Shown here in pieces: positions 15,777 to 15,891 of a stretch of 15,891 nucleotides of DNA. A model generated the notes under the pieces. The model saw only the letters and a list, made by a program, of their open reading frames with translations. It had not been told where the DNA came from and ran no database searches. Source of the DNA: JBBRXJ01 sp038248505 (GTDB lineage: Bacteria; Bacteroidota; Bacteroidia; Bacteroidales; JBBRXJ01); the NCBI GenBank assembly GCA_038248505.1, contig JBBRXJ010000078.1:1-15891 (forward strand). The letters run 5' to 3'. Each line of letters opens with the position of its first letter. Position 1 is the first letter of the stretch. The position numbers and the translations under genes are program-made.

Positions 15777-15891
15777 CTAAAATAAGATACTCGCAACTAT
15801 CAGTCTATCAAAGATATCACGTCGATGTCTGCGATTTAATCTATATGCAAATTCATCGAGATAATTCTGAAGGTACATTCCTTTAATCTTG
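15777..15891 (-). CDS. IS1595 (ISXO2-like) transposase, C-terminus, runs off the window
   Basis: From the window edge the minus strand encodes KIKGMYLQNYLDEFAYRLNRR followed by DIFDRLIVASILF and a TAG at 15779-15777. YLxxYLDEFxxRxNRR near the C-terminus followed by FDRLL is the hallmark end of IS1595/ISXO2-like DDE transposases. Only the last 37 codons are in the window; the N-terminal zinc-ribbon and catalytic domain would lie to the right, so intactness cannot be judged. It is on the same strand as the IS630 and intron relics. Confidence 0.75.
   Translation of the reverse strand, partial: KIKGMYLQNYLDEFAYRLNRRHRRDIFDRLIVASILF

Overview
The window looks like chromosomal DNA of a Bacteroidota bacterium, probably Bacteroidales/Marinilabiliales-like. 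The evidence is low GC, promoter elements of the TAnnTTTG type, A-rich leaders without clear Shine-Dalgarno sequences, a class III glutamine synthetase, a DUF3109 cysteine-cluster protein, a four-domain PorE-like OmpA protein, and an rluB-like/era/der gene run. I assign the phylum with good confidence and nothing finer.

Layout. Positions 1-452 hold no intact gene, but 353-440 resembles a broken start of a CsaA-type tRNA-binding protein, and an 11-bp inverted repeat lies at 204-243. On the minus strand are mltG (peptidoglycan lytic transglycosylase) and a small HExxH membrane protein of the DUF3267 type. Diverging from them on the plus strand are gpmI and a DUF3109 protein, nearly touching. 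A gene-free stretch of about 800 bp (4411-5216) carries two diverged copies of a ~115-bp 'CCACAGAG' repeat and then the leader of glnN (GSIII). A strong terminator follows glnN. Next comes the PorE-like protein, with a good Bacteroidota promoter and a perfect 11-bp hairpin ending two bases before its start codon. Then comes a tight plus-strand run: an RsuA/RluB-family pseudouridine synthase with a ~313-residue basic low-complexity N-terminal tail, era, der, a ProX-type prolyl-tRNA editing protein and an MFS transporter (gaps of 3, 22 and 5 bp, then a 4-bp overlap), closed by a hairpin.

The right edge (15393-15891) is a pile of mobile-element remnants on the minus strand: the C-terminus of an IS1595/ISXO2-like transposase running off the window, a likely group II intron 3' end, and the C-terminus of an IS630-type transposase apparently interrupted by it.

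Functionally, the rluB-like/era/der/proX cluster groups ribosome maturation and translation quality control. mltG and the PorE-like protein concern the cell envelope. gpmI and glnN are central metabolism. I do not see a clear undescribed defence or mobile system. The most unusual items are the nested mobile-element relics, the intergenic tandem repeat, the hairpin over the PorE-like start, and the long tail on the pseudouridine synthase.
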